Shown here: piece after piece, positions 16,995-25,118 of the stretch
Position numbering within the stretch: position 1 is the stretch's first letter
How the letters are laid out: every line of letters begins with the position of its first letter
DNA from: UBA11740 sp049273695
Lineage (GTDB): Bacteria > Acidobacteriota > Blastocatellia > Pyrinomonadales > Pyrinomonadaceae
Length of the DNA stretch: 64,000 bases
Reading direction: 5' to 3'
Assembly: GCA_049273695.1 (NCBI GenBank)
Contig: JBASRE010000008.1
Span: 15,507-79,506, forward strand
Notes under the pieces: generated by a model
Database searches by the model: none
Told to the model about the DNA's origin: nothing
The model's input: the letters and a program-made list of their open reading frames with translations, nothing else
Position numbers and translations under genes: made by a program

Positions 16995-18608
16995 CTATTC
17001 AGAAATTTCTTCCACCGCCTCTGTGGGCGAAACCGCCAGCTGCTGGCTGCGACTCGCCGGCGCTGCTGAAAATGCGAAACTTGCCAGCCAGGCTGCGACC
17101 AGCGTAATGAGGCTGCCGATAAACACATACCACGTCCATGCGATGCTCGTTGCGAAGCGTATGTAGATCATGGCGGCCATGCTCGTCACCATGCCGATAA
17201 GCGCCGGTGGTTCGCTCACTCGTTTCAGAAATACGCCCACCAGAAACACACCCAACACCGGCCCATTGATGAGGGATGCCACTGACAGCGCTTGATCAAG
17301 CGCCGATCGATTTTGATTGCGCACCAGCAACGCTACGCCGATTTGCACAACTCCCCAGAGCAGCGTCAGCCAGTGCGAGACTTTCAAGTAATGCGCGTCA
17401 CTGAGCTTTTGCCGAAACGGCCGGTAAAGATCGTTAACCGTCGTGGCGGCGATCGAGTTCAACGAAGACGACATAGCGGCGGCGAAGATCGCGGCAACCA
17501 CCAGCCCTGATAACCCTGTGGGCATGTGCCGCGTGATGAAATCGGGAAAGACGCGATCACCGCCAGTGAATGGATAAGCCGCGGTCGAAGCCGCCGCAAA
17601 CGCCGGCTCAGAAAAACATTTCGCGGCGAGAGCGGGCTGCAACTTGGCGCATGCTTCGGCTGGGTTTAGGTAAACGGGATCGGTGTGTGGATGGTAAAAA
17701 GCAAACAACAGCACGCCGATGAAAAGGAATCCGATGAACTGGGCGAGGACGATCGCGCCGCTTGTGAGCAGCGCCGTCGCCGCGCGCCGCGGCCGATCGG
17801 TGCAGAGATAGCGCTGCACGAGATACTGATCGGTTCCGTGCGTACTCATCGTCAGAAAACATCCACCGATTAAGCCCGCCCAGAACGTGAAGGTCTTCGT
17901 CATGTCGAACGAAAAATCGAAGAGGGAAAACTTGTTGAATTGCGAGCCCAGGGCGATCGCTCCTGACAATCCGCCTTCGATCGATTGCGTAAGAATGATC
18001 GCCGCTGCCAGCGCGCCGACAATGTAGATTCCCAGCTGCACGACCTCGACCCAAATGACGGCTTCCATTCCACCGAAATAGGTGAAGACGATCATCGCCA
18101 CGCCGATCAAAATGATGGATGCAACCACAATCGTTTCCGCGTTTGCCGCCGGCTGAAACGACGTGTAAACGGCTGCGAGAACGATCGCCGTCAATAACAA
18201 GCGAATGCCATCGGCGATGTTCCGCATGACCACGAACAACGACGCCGCCAGCATCTTGATCTTTCCGCCGAACCGTCGATCGAGCAGTTGATAGACCGTC
18301 ATCAGCTCGCCGCGAAAGTACGAAGGGATGAAAAGGATCGCGATGACGATGCGACCCAACATGTATCCGAAAACAAGTTGGAGAAACTGGTAGTTGCCGC
18401 CGCGCGAGAAAGCGATGCCCGGAACCGAAATGAAGGTGATCGTGGAAGTTTCGGTGGCGACGATCGAAAACGCGACCGCCCACCAGGGCACGGATCGATC
18501 GCCCAGAAAATAATCGCGGGTCGTCTTCTGCTTGCGGCCAAACCACGCCCCAAACAGGACGATGCCGATTAGGTAACCAAAGATGATGGCGAGATCGAGG
18601 GCTTTCAT
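16995..18608 (-). CDS. Sodium:solute symporter (SSS family), probable amino-sugar/MurNAc importer
   Basis: 537 residues, about 13 transmembrane helices, with SSS-family features in the first helices (FGYLIGIVLFGAWFGRKQKT, DYFLGDRSVPWWAVAFSIVA, ETSTITFISVPG) and a Na+-coupled core (GLSGLVVAAIFAAAMSSSL). Inner membrane. The start overlaps the murQ stop by 4 bp (ATGA at 18608-18605) and nagZ begins 12 bp after its stop, so it is in the middle of the salvage operon. In Tannerella forsythia an SSS-type transporter (MurT) beside murK and murQ takes up MurNAc. The gene order here supports the same role, which is inference; GlcNAc or anhydro-sugars are alternatives. Confidence 0.85.
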   Translation of the reverse strand: MKALDLAIIFGYLIGIVLFGAWFGRKQKTTRDYFLGDRSVPWWAVAFSIVATETSTITFISVPGIAFSRGGNYQFLQLVFGYMLGRIVIAILFIPSYFRGELMTVYQLLDRRFGGKIKMLAASLFVVMRNIADGIRLLLTAIVLAAVYTSFQPAANAETIVVASIILIGVAMIVFTYFGGMEAVIWVEVVQLGIYIVGALAAAIILTQSIEGGLSGAIALGSQFNKFSLFDFSFDMTKTFTFWAGLIGGCFLTMSTHGTDQYLVQRYLCTDRPRRAATALLTSGAIVLAQFIGFLFIGVLLFAFYHPHTDPVYLNPAEACAKLQPALAAKCFSEPAFAAASTAAYPFTGGDRVFPDFITRHMPTGLSGLVVAAIFAAAMSSSLNSIAATTVNDLYRPFRQKLSDAHYLKVSHWLTLLWGVVQIGVALLVRNQNRSALDQALSVASLINGPVLGVFLVGVFLKRVSEPPALIGMVTSMAAMIYIRFATSIAWTWYVFIGSLITLVAAWLASFAFSAAPASRSQQLAVSPTEAVEEISE

Positions 18609-19540
18609 GCTCGGTTCTGCAACGTTTCCGAATTGACTATCTCGAGTGCGCGGGCAATTACTCCATCAGCGGCTTCGAGCGCTGCCTTTGCGCGGACCTG
18701 ACCGGACTGCGACTTGGCCATGACGATCGCCACCGGCAAATCGCCTTCGGCCGCATCGAGAACTTCACTGGCTGATTCTTCGTCAATGTCGGCTTCAGCC
18801 GTCAGAATTCTCACCGCACGCGCGCGCAGCTTCACGTTGCGCGTCTGCACATTCGTCATGCGATTGCCGGTGACATAGCCGAGACGCACCAGCGTCGCGG
18901 TGGAAAGCATGTTCAAAACCATCTTCTGCGCCGTGCCGGCTTTCAGACGCGTCGAACCGGCGACAACTTCCGGTCCGACCACGGGGACGATCGGGATCTC
19001 CGCGGCATTCGTAATCATGGAATCCGGCACGCAGGTGATCGCAGCGGTGAATGCTCCGATTTGGCGCGCGTACCCAACCGCGCCGACAGTGTAAGGCGTC
19101 CGGCCCGAAGCTGCTATTCCAACTAATGCGTCGTCTTTGGTAAAGCCGCGCGTTTGTAAATCACGTGCACCCGCTTCGGCGTCATCTTCAGAAGCTTCGA
19201 CGGCGCGATAGCACGCTTCGTACCCACCGGCGATTATGGCTTGAACTAGCTCGGGCGAGACACCGAAGGTCGGCGGACATTCGGCCGCATCGAGCACACC
19301 CAAGCGACCTGACGTCCCGGTTCCGATGTAGAACAAGCGTCCACCATTTCGCAAACGCTCGACAATTCTGTCCACCGCTTCGGCTATCTGCGGCAGCACG
19401 GCATTGACGGCAGACGCGACGCGCGCGTCTTCCACGTTCATCGCTTTTACGATTTCCAGTGATGAAAGCGAACTGAGATTCGCGGTCCGCGGGTTTTCCT
19501 GTTCAGTGATCGGAATTGTCGCGGAGCTGTCGGAGGGCAT
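18605..19540 (-). CDS. murQ: N-acetylmuramic acid 6-phosphate etherase MurQ
   Basis: 311 residues, the usual length. An SIS domain with RLFYIGTGTSGRLGVLDAAECPPTF (the family signature including the catalytic acid region) and VAGSTRLKAGTAQKMVLNM. A C-terminal helical region (DIDEESASEVLDAAEGDLPVAIVM) is typical of MurQ. Cytoplasmic; converts MurNAc-6-phosphate to GlcNAc-6-phosphate and D-lactate. Lies between the kinase gene (130 bp upstream, separated by the heptamer inverted repeat) and the symporter (4-bp overlap). No PTS MurP component is nearby, so the 6-phosphate must come from the kinase. Confidence 0.95.
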   Translation of the reverse strand: MPSDSSATIPITEQENPRTANLSSLSSLEIVKAMNVEDARVASAVNAVLPQIAEAVDRIVERLRNGGRLFYIGTGTSGRLGVLDAAECPPTFGVSPELVQAIIAGGYEACYRAVEASEDDAEAGARDLQTRGFTKDDALVGIAASGRTPYTVGAVGYARQIGAFTAAITCVPDSMITNAAEIPIVPVVGPEVVAGSTRLKAGTAQKMVLNMLSTATLVRLGYVTGNRMTNVQTRNVKLRARAVRILTAEADIDEESASEVLDAAEGDLPVAIVMAKSQSGQVRAKAALEAADGVIARALEIVNSETLQNRA

Positions 19541-19546
19541 CGGAAA

Positions 19547-19665
19547 CAGTTTCAGGTTTCAAGTTCCAAGTTTCAAGTTAGCTCCACAATCCAAATAGAC
19601 GTACGCGCCCGAGTAATGACCGCAAGCAAGACAACTTGAAACTTTGAACTTGAAACTTGAAACTG
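19547..19665. repeat. Inverted heptamer repeat, unit TTTCAAG
   Basis: Left arm 19547-19579 consists of about four tandem heptamers related to TTTCAAG. Right arm 19633-19665 is its reverse complement with two mismatches in 33. The 53-nt spacer is unrelated. It sits between the kinase gene and murQ on the minus strand. A long hairpin could form in the transcript. Confidence 0.8.
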
Positions 19666-19670
19666 TTGGC

Positions 19671-20687
19671 CTATCCGGCCAGGGCGTATTCGTCGCGCAG
19701 GTGCGCGTGCGCGATACGCGCAGCGGCCATCACTGGCGAAAATAGGGGCTGCGACAGGTAAGCGCGTTTGGCAACGCTTTTGATTTGCTGCTCCATAGCG
19801 CCGAGCAACAAATCGCCCGCGCCATAAACTCCGCCCACGCACGCGACGCGAAATTCGTCTTTTTCCATTCGCAGTTTCTTAATCACGGCAATCGCAGCAG
19901 TAGCGAGTTCCCGGCCGGCGTCTTCAAGAATCTCAACCGCCACCGCATCACCGGCTCGCGCAGTGCGCACGACTTCGCGCGCAAAGCCCGCCAGACGATC
20001 GTTCGTCATCGTCGGCGAATAGATTGCCGTGGACAAGTCGTCAGCGTTCTCCACTCTGAAATATTTCAAGGCCGCATTTGTCACGGCGGTTGCGGGACCG
20101 CGTCCGTCGGTGCCGTGCGCGACCGCCTGCAAAGCCTTACGCGCGATCCACGAAGCACCGCCTTCATCGCCGACGATCGGTCCCCAGCCGCCAGCGCATG
20201 TTTTCTTGCCTTGCCGGTTTCGGCCGCAACAGATTGATCCCGTGCCGGCGATGACCACTAATCCCGGTTCGCCGTCGGTGGCTCCATACAGAGCGATTTC
20301 GCCATCGGGCAACAGCTCAATGGATCGAATTTCCTTCAGGCACTCGTTCAACTTTTCAAGCGTGCATTGATGGATATCTTTGCGGCGCACGCCGGCTAAT
20401 CCAACCGTCGCGTTCGAAATATCGTCGCGATGAACAGCCGCCTCGGCACAGGCGCGATCGATTGCCTCGCGCACGTTACTCACAGCTTTCGAGATGCCGA
20501 CGCGCAAAGGATTTGACGGACCGGACTCGCCCTGGCCCAGCACGCGCTGCTTCTCGTCCATGATGACGGCGCGAGTTCCCGTGCCACCACCATCGACGCC
20601 AACGACAAGCCCCTTGGCGCGCTGTGCTCGTGGAATTACGGCGGGCGGAGATTTCCGGACGTTTAGCTCAAGCAGGGTGCTGCTCAT
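19671..20687 (-). CDS. BadF/BcrA-type amino-sugar kinase (MurNAc/GlcNAc kinase)
   Basis: 338 residues. ASKHA-fold kinase with the phosphate-1 loop VVGVDGGGTGTRAVIMD (about 29-45), adenosine/phosphate-2 motif VVIAGTGSICCG, and CAGGWGPIVGDEGGASWIA, all characteristic of BadF/BadG/BcrA/BcrD family N-acetylglucosamine kinases. Paired with murQ and an SSS importer it matches the MurK type, which phosphorylates imported MurNAc (and often GlcNAc) at C6. Substrate choice is inference. First gene of the salvage operon; the divergent LysR gene starts 87 bp away. No strong ribosome-binding site was seen, so the start could be slightly different. Confidence 0.85.
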   Translation of the reverse strand: MSSTLLELNVRKSPPAVIPRAQRAKGLVVGVDGGGTGTRAVIMDEKQRVLGQGESGPSNPLRVGISKAVSNVREAIDRACAEAAVHRDDISNATVGLAGVRRKDIHQCTLEKLNECLKEIRSIELLPDGEIALYGATDGEPGLVVIAGTGSICCGRNRQGKKTCAGGWGPIVGDEGGASWIARKALQAVAHGTDGRGPATAVTNAALKYFRVENADDLSTAIYSPTMTNDRLAGFAREVVRTARAGDAVAVEILEDAGRELATAAIAVIKKLRMEKDEFRVACVGGVYGAGDLLLGAMEQQIKSVAKRAYLSQPLFSPVMAAARIAHAHLRDEYALAG

Positions 20688-20736
20688 TTCCCGTGATTTT
20701 AGATGCGCACATTGCCATCATGGAAACTAAAAGATT

Positions 20737-20751
20737 TTATTCGTGTAATAA
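20737..20751. promoter_or_regulatory. LysR-type box in the divergent kinase/LysR promoter
   Basis: TTATT-cgtgt-AATAA is a perfect 5-5-5 palindrome containing a T-N11-A pair (20738/20750), the classical LysR-family recognition geometry. It lies in the 87-bp gap between the LysR start (20775) and the kinase start (20687), as expected for autoregulation and control of the salvage operon. Confidence 0.5.
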
Positions 20752-20774
20752 TCAGGCGTGATACGATACTAACC

Positions 20775-21722
20775 ATGGAAATCCGACAATTGAGGGCCTT
20801 TGTGGCTATCGCTGAGACCGGCACTTTCACCGCCGCGGCTGAACGGGTGCACGTCACCCAGGCGGCGATCAGCATGCAAATACGTCAACTGGAACGCGAA
20901 ACGGGCGTGAGACTTTTCATCCGCGCGCCGCGCAAAGTGATCCTGACTGAAGCCGGCGAGAAGCTGCTCGATCGCGCGCAGACCATCTTGCGCGAGCACG
21001 ACGCAGGGCTGCAAGAGATGGCTGCGCTCACCGGCGCTGAGAAAGGCCGGCTGCGTGTCGGCAGCGCATCGGCAATGGTGAGCGGCGATCCGCTGCCACT
21101 TATTCTTAAGCGATTGAAAGATGATCATCCGGCCGTTGAGGCGTCTGTCCTTTCGGGAACCAGCGAAGAGCTGGTGCACCGGTTGATGGGCGGGGAAATT
21201 GATGCCGCGTTTGTCTCGCTGCCGGTCGAGGCTCGCGGAGTCCAGACTGAGTTGCTCAACGAGGATTACCTGGTCGCGATCGCTTCACCGCGTCACAAAC
21301 TGGCAAAGCAAAAGGTGGTCAGCCCGTACGCGCTCGCGAACGAGAAGCTAATTCTGGGCGAACGCGGCGGAAACACGCGCCGCTTGATCGATCAATTCTT
21401 TGCGCACGCGGGTGTCACGCCGAAAATCGCGATGGAGTTAAGCCGCCTTGCCGCAATCAAACGAATGGTTGAGGAAGATATGGGCGTCGGCATCGTGCCG
21501 TTGCAGTCCGTGCGCGACGAAGTCGGCAGAGGAAGTTTGGTTCGCTGGTGGATCGAAGGCGCGCAAATCAATTGGCAGCTCGGACTGGCACGGCTCGTCG
21601 GCGGTTACGAGTCACCGATTCAGAAGAAGTTTCTTCAACTTTGTCGCGATCACTTTCGCGAACTTGGGGCCACGACTCCCAGGGACAAACAGAAACAAAG
21701 CAGGAAAGCGGCCCGCGCCTGA
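20775..21722 (+). CDS. LysR-family transcriptional regulator
   Basis: 315 residues. ATG 20775 was chosen because it begins exactly at the conserved MEIRQLRAFVAIAETGTFTA. The frame runs 24 codons further upstream into non-conserved sequence. Winged helix-turn-helix at residues about 1-60 (AAAERVHVTQAAISMQIRQLE), then a periplasmic-binding-like effector domain (about 88-295; GRLRVGSASAMVSGDPLPLIL). Divergent from the salvage operon, with a T-N11-A palindrome between them, so it is the likely operon activator. Enteric MurR is an RpiR-type regulator, so LysR control would be different. The gene converges on the aminotransferase with only 4 bp between the stops. Confidence 0.88.
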   Translation: MEIRQLRAFVAIAETGTFTAAAERVHVTQAAISMQIRQLERETGVRLFIRAPRKVILTEAGEKLLDRAQTILREHDAGLQEMAALTGAEKGRLRVGSASAMVSGDPLPLILKRLKDDHPAVEASVLSGTSEELVHRLMGGEIDAAFVSLPVEARGVQTELLNEDYLVAIASPRHKLAKQKVVSPYALANEKLILGERGGNTRRLIDQFFAHAGVTPKIAMELSRLAAIKRMVEEDMGVGIVPLQSVRDEVGRGSLVRWWIEGAQINWQLGLARLVGGYESPIQKKFLQLCRDHFRELGATTPRDKQKQSRKAARA

Positions 21723-21726
21723 CGCT

Positions 21727-22842
21727 CTAACCGCGTATTTCGTTCAGACCTGCAATTAATCTTTCGATATCACCTTCGTCGTTGAAGAAGTGAGTGGCCG
21801 CACGAATTCCTTCAGGCTTCTCAGTCACGATTATCCCTCGACGGAAAAGCCCGCGAACTGTTTCTCCAGGCTTATCAATCTCGATCAGCGTTTCGGCTGA
21901 TCGAGATCCGTCGTTCTGAACCGGGGAAAGCACCTTCCAATTGTTCTCGTTTAGTTTGTCGGTGAGGAACCGATTCAACTGAAGCGCTCGCTCCTGAATG
22001 TTCGCGATACCGACCTCTTCAATCAACTCAAGCGCAGCTCCCAGCGAGAACATGCCGGCAAAGTGCGGACAGCCAAGCTCCAGACGTGCGGCAGCATCAT
22101 GACGCGGCCGCAATTCGTCGTTACGCATGTCGAAAGGCTGTTCGACGCTCAACCAGCCGAGGGCGCGCGACGATGTCTGTTGCAACAAATTACGGTTGAG
22201 ATAAACGAACCCGGATCCGTAACCTGACATCATCCACTTGTGGCCGGTCGCGCACAGCGCGTCGATGTTCATTCGCTTTACATCAATCTCGAATACGCCG
22301 GCGGATTGACTCGCATTAATGACGAGGGCGTGGTCGCCTTTTATTTGTCCTAACTCTTCAAGATCGATGCGAAAGCCGTTCGAGAACTGAACATGACTAA
22401 GCGCGATTACGCCCGTGTGCTGAGTCATGGCTCCGTGAATGTCATTGATTCGGACTTCGCCATTGGTCGCGTGCACAAGATGAACCGGAATGCGGCGGTG
22501 CATCCAGGGCAGAGTCGTAACTGGAAATTCGAGTTCGCAGGAAATCACTTCCCCGCGTTCTTCCAGCGCATCAACGATCACGTTCATGCCTGAAGAAGTG
22601 TTGGTGGTGAAAGCGATCTCGTCCGGTTCGGCGTTGATGAATTTCGCGATGCGCGCACGAATGGCTTCACGCTGCGCCAACCAGCGAAACCAGTGAACGT
22701 CGCCGTCGTTCATCATCTTCTCGTAGTAATCAGTCGCCGCGGCGTGAGATCTGATCGAAACGGGTCCGGCGGCGGCGCTGTTCAGGTAGGCAAACCGGCG
22801 CGTCACCGGAAACTGTTCGCGAATCGAAGTCCAATCGGTCAT
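21727..22842 (-). CDS. PLP-dependent class V aminotransferase / cysteine-desulfurase-like enzyme
   Basis: 371 residues. Fold-type I, class V features: N-terminal FAYLNSAAAGPVS, cofactor-phosphate region FTTNTSSGMNVI, PLP-contacting region VINASQSAGVFEIDVKRM, and the Schiff-base lysine in CATGHKWMMSGYGSGFVY. It resembles the isopenicillin N epimerase/SufS-like subgroup acting on small amino acids. No SUF genes are adjacent and the sulfur-accepting cysteine loop is not evident, so cysteine desulfurase activity is unlikely to be safe to assert. The start overlaps glcF by 4 bp (ATGA 22842-22839), so it is translationally coupled to a glycolate-oxidase subunit. A transaminase acting on glyoxylate would fit but is only a guess. 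Confidence 0.8.
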   Translation of the reverse strand: MTDWTSIREQFPVTRRFAYLNSAAAGPVSIRSHAAATDYYEKMMNDGDVHWFRWLAQREAIRARIAKFINAEPDEIAFTTNTSSGMNVIVDALEERGEVISCELEFPVTTLPWMHRRIPVHLVHATNGEVRINDIHGAMTQHTGVIALSHVQFSNGFRIDLEELGQIKGDHALVINASQSAGVFEIDVKRMNIDALCATGHKWMMSGYGSGFVYLNRNLLQQTSSRALGWLSVEQPFDMRNDELRPRHDAAARLELGCPHFAGMFSLGAALELIEEVGIANIQERALQLNRFLTDKLNENNWKVLSPVQNDGSRSAETLIEIDKPGETVRGLFRRGIIVTEKPEGIRAATHFFNDEGDIERLIAGLNEIRG

Positions 22843-24209
22843 TTTTGATTGTTGTAAAAGCCGGCGCGCTCATAAGATTCGTCGAGCAACTCGACCGGGT
22901 GGCAAACACGCAGGTTCATTCCGACAAGTTTGGCGCCCGCAGCGATTTGCATGTGGCATCCGGGATTGCCGGTGGTGAGTACTTCCGCGCCCGACTCGTG
23001 AATGTGCTTTAGCTTTTCATCCAGCACCGCTCGAGATAGTTGAGGCTCGAGCAGGTTGTATACGCCCGCGCCGCCACAGCAGACATCGCTTCCGTTCAAG
23101 TGCGCAAATTTTAAATCAGGAATGGCCCAGAGCATCTGTAAAGACGCATCCGTCGCACGCTGGCCGTGAAGCAAATGACACGAGGCGTCATAAGTCGTGC
23201 GCTCATAGCCGATATTTGCTCCGTTACGAAAACCGATCGTTTCGAGTTGCTGCCCGATGTCGCGCACACGCGCGCTGAACTGCTTCGCACGTTCTGCATA
23301 CTTCGGATCGTCGGCCAGCAGATGTCCATACGAGACGAGCATCGCGCCACAGCCACCTGCATTCGTGACGATGGACGGTGGATGGCCGCCGTTTAAGCCG
23401 CCGTCGAAGGCTTCAATGTTCTGTCGCGCTAGTTCGCGCGCGCCTTCAAGGTCACCTGCGTGGGCATGCAACGCACCGCAACAGATTTGTTGCTTGGGAA
23501 TCTGGACGGCGCATCCGTTAATTTCCATTACTCGCGCGGTCGCGTCGTTGACGCGCTTGAACAAACCTTCGGTGACACAGCCTTTGAAGAGCTGAACTGC
23601 AACGTTCGCCTTGGGAGCGCCCGCATCTTGCGAGCGGTACGCAGGCGTCCCGCCTGCACTGCTATCCGTTTGACTCTTGCGTCGGTTCGAAGCGCGCGAG
23701 GCCTCCAGCAACGCAAGCCCAAATTGAAACTGCGTCGAAAGCTCGCGCGGAATGTTCGTTTTCAAAAGCAATCTCGGCAAGCCCGAATCGCGGAAAAGCC
23801 GCGCAAACACGAACGCCGCTCGCAAACGCGCCGGCTTCAACCAAATATGGCGCAAAACGAATTTCAGCAAACGGTAAACACCCGTGGGCTTCTTCGTTGC
23901 CGCGGTGATTTCCGCGCGCGCCGCTTCCAGCAAATGTCCGTACTCGACTCCGGCGGGACACGCAGCTTCGCAGGCGCGACATCCCAGGCAACGATCGATG
24001 TGGGTGCGAAACGCGTTCGAAGTGTTGGGCAGGCGCCCTTCTTCGACCGCGCGCATGAGATAGATGCGACCGCGCGGACCGTCATTCTCGTCGGCTGTCA
24101 CAACGTACGTTGGACAGGCTTCCAGACAGAGGCCGCAATGAACGCAGGCGAGAATCTTTTCTTGTTGTGCGGAAAGCTCGCTTGAGAGGTTTGATAATTC
24201 AGCGGCCAT
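22839..24209 (-). CDS. glcF: Glycolate oxidase iron-sulfur subunit GlcF
   Basis: 456 residues. Two [4Fe-4S] motifs near the N-terminus (CVHCGLCLEACPTYVV and CLGCRACEAACPAGV) and two cysteine-rich CCG-type motifs later (CCGALHAHAGDLEGA, DVCCGGAGVYNL) define GlcF/LldE-like electron-transfer subunits. It passes electrons from the GlcD/GlcE flavoprotein to the quinone pool. Its partner, a GlcD-GlcE fusion, lies 2.8 kb upstream, separated by ggt and a small cassette. Residues about 184-200 (SSAGGTPAYRSQDAGAPK) lie in the linker between the ferredoxin and CCG halves and are encoded by a palindromic repeat. The stop overlaps the aminotransferase start. Confidence 0.92.
   Translation of the reverse strand: MAAELSNLSSELSAQQEKILACVHCGLCLEACPTYVVTADENDGPRGRIYLMRAVEEGRLPNTSNAFRTHIDRCLGCRACEAACPAGVEYGHLLEAARAEITAATKKPTGVYRLLKFVLRHIWLKPARLRAAFVFARLFRDSGLPRLLLKTNIPRELSTQFQFGLALLEASRASNRRKSQTDSSAGGTPAYRSQDAGAPKANVAVQLFKGCVTEGLFKRVNDATARVMEINGCAVQIPKQQICCGALHAHAGDLEGARELARQNIEAFDGGLNGGHPPSIVTNAGGCGAMLVSYGHLLADDPKYAERAKQFSARVRDIGQQLETIGFRNGANIGYERTTYDASCHLLHGQRATDASLQMLWAIPDLKFAHLNGSDVCCGGAGVYNLLEPQLSRAVLDEKLKHIHESGAEVLTTGNPGCHMQIAAGAKLVGMNLRVCHPVELLDESYERAGFYNNQK
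23612..23660. repeat. Palindromic repeat in frame within glcF
   Basis: GCAGGCG-tcc-CGCCTGC (23641-23657) is a perfect hairpin. Adjacent GGAGCGCCCGCATCTTGCGAGC (23614-23635) is the imperfect second half, with CGGTACGCAGGC at the joint. The reading frame of glcF passes through it as a Gly/Ala/Pro-rich linker. Confidence 0.65.
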
Positions 24210-24223
24210 GCTTCCGGTTGACG

Positions 24224-24460
24224 CTAAGCGGCCGGGGCTAGCTCTGCTTCGTTCTGAACGACGACGGTTGGATTAGGATTAGGAATCGGCCGCTCCTGCT
24301 GCACCAGCAACTGAACATGCTCTTCCATTTCCCACTTCGCCTTATAAAGACAGTCCTCGATCGAATGGCCGACACCGGTGAACCCTTCGAGATCTGGAGA
24401 ATAAAATCCCAAGAAGTTTGAGTCGGAAGTCATTTCGATTAACACCGAATATACCATCAT
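24224..24460 (-). CDS. HicB-like small protein (orphan)
   Basis: 78 residues. ATG 24460 was chosen because it overlaps the preceding stop as ATGA; the frame extends 12 codons further up into that gene. MVYSVLIEM ... FLGFYSPDLEGFTGVGHSIEDCLYKAKWEMEEHV is the partly degraded RNase-H-like fold of HicB antitoxins (the usual pattern being a short strand, then F-PDLPG, then an alpha helix). The C-terminus is a Pro/Val-rich tail without a ribbon-helix-helix. No HicA toxin (small dsRBD-like protein) is encoded on either side, so it is either an orphan antitoxin or a stand-alone HicB-like protein. It is the last gene of a three-gene cassette in front of glcF. Confidence 0.7.
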   Translation of the reverse strand: MMVYSVLIEMTSDSNFLGFYSPDLEGFTGVGHSIEDCLYKAKWEMEEHVQLLVQQERPIPNPNPTVVVQNEAELAPAA

Positions 24461-24768
24461 TGAGACTTCTCCCATGCTGCCTTGCACAATCTCCAAACGC
24501 CTATAAGACTCGCCAGGAACAAAACCAAACCAGCCAGAGATATGTATTTCTCATATCCCTTGAGCCGAGTGTTCTGCAAAGCTGGGTCTGTAAGAAATAC
24601 GTAAGCACAAAGAAACATCGCGGGCGGAACGTTAGTGCCCGAAAAAAAAGCGCCGACAAAACTTCCTAAATCAGAAACGTCGAACCGCCTTTGTCTGGCG
24701 ATTGTAAGAATAAGAACTATCAGCGTACAAACAGCACCAACCGTTACAGATGCTTTAGTGACGTCCAT
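24457..24768 (-). CDS. Small membrane protein of unknown function (three helices)
   Basis: 103 residues. Hydrophobic segments at about 6-23 (ASVTVGAVCTLIVLILTI), 46-62 (VPPAMFLCAYVFLTDPA) and 74-92 (ISLAGLVLFLASLIGVWRL). The family was not recognised. It is tightly packed: 8 bp after the other small membrane gene and overlapping the HicB-like start by 4 bp, so the three are probably co-translated. The motif LFLASLIG in its last helix resembles LLASLIG in the neighbouring membrane protein, which may mean they are paralogous or pair in the membrane. No clear ribosome-binding site, consistent with coupling. Confidence 0.6.
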   Translation of the reverse strand: MDVTKASVTVGAVCTLIVLILTIARQRRFDVSDLGSFVGAFFSGTNVPPAMFLCAYVFLTDPALQNTRLKGYEKYISLAGLVLFLASLIGVWRLCKAAWEKSQ

Positions 24769-24776
24769 TGTGGAGT

Positions 24777-25118
24777 CTAACGCTTGCTTTTTGCCTCTTT
24801 TCCATTGGCGGCCGAACCTTTGTAGAAGAGGGCCTCACTAACGAATTTGAAAACGCCCAGTAGCAAGACGAGCATGATAGGGGCCTCAATTACATCAAGG
24901 CTTCCCTTGAGCACACTCCAGCTAAACAGTTTGCTAAATGAGACGTATGCTCCAATCAGACTTGCGAGGAGAGCGATGGCGCCAGTTAGATGGAACGCAT
25001 ATTCGCGTCGTTTCAACATAACGATTGAAATATAGGCGTCTTCCCTGGCATTGGCAATGTAATTGATCTTGCGAGCGTACTTCCCAAAATGACAACTAAT
25101 ATCCCACGGCCGGCCCAT
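24777..25118 (-). CDS. Small membrane protein of unknown function (two helices)
   Basis: 113 residues from ATG 25118. A longer start at 25169 and a shorter one at 25022 are possible. Helices at about 40-62 (FHLTGAIALLASLIGAYVSF) and 74-95 (APIMLVLLLGVFKFVSEALF), with a basic tail (GKEAKSKR). The N-terminal 35 residues are polar. The preferred start overlaps the 3' end of ggt by 23 bp. First gene of the three-gene cassette that separates ggt from glcF. Its role is unknown. Confidence 0.55.
   Translation of the reverse strand: MGRPWDISCHFGKYARKINYIANAREDAYISIVMLKRREYAFHLTGAIALLASLIGAYVSFSKLFSWSVLKGSLDVIEAPIMLVLLLGVFKFVSEALFYKGSAANGKEAKSKR

Noticed and set aside
17608..18546. 312-codon minus-strand frame overlapping the symporter
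   Set aside because: Same strand, other frame than the clear SSS symporter; His/Arg-rich shadow with no domain.
24224..24460. Complete HicAB toxin-antitoxin pair
   Set aside because: Only a HicB-like protein is present. No small HicA-like dsRBD protein was found on either side or strand.
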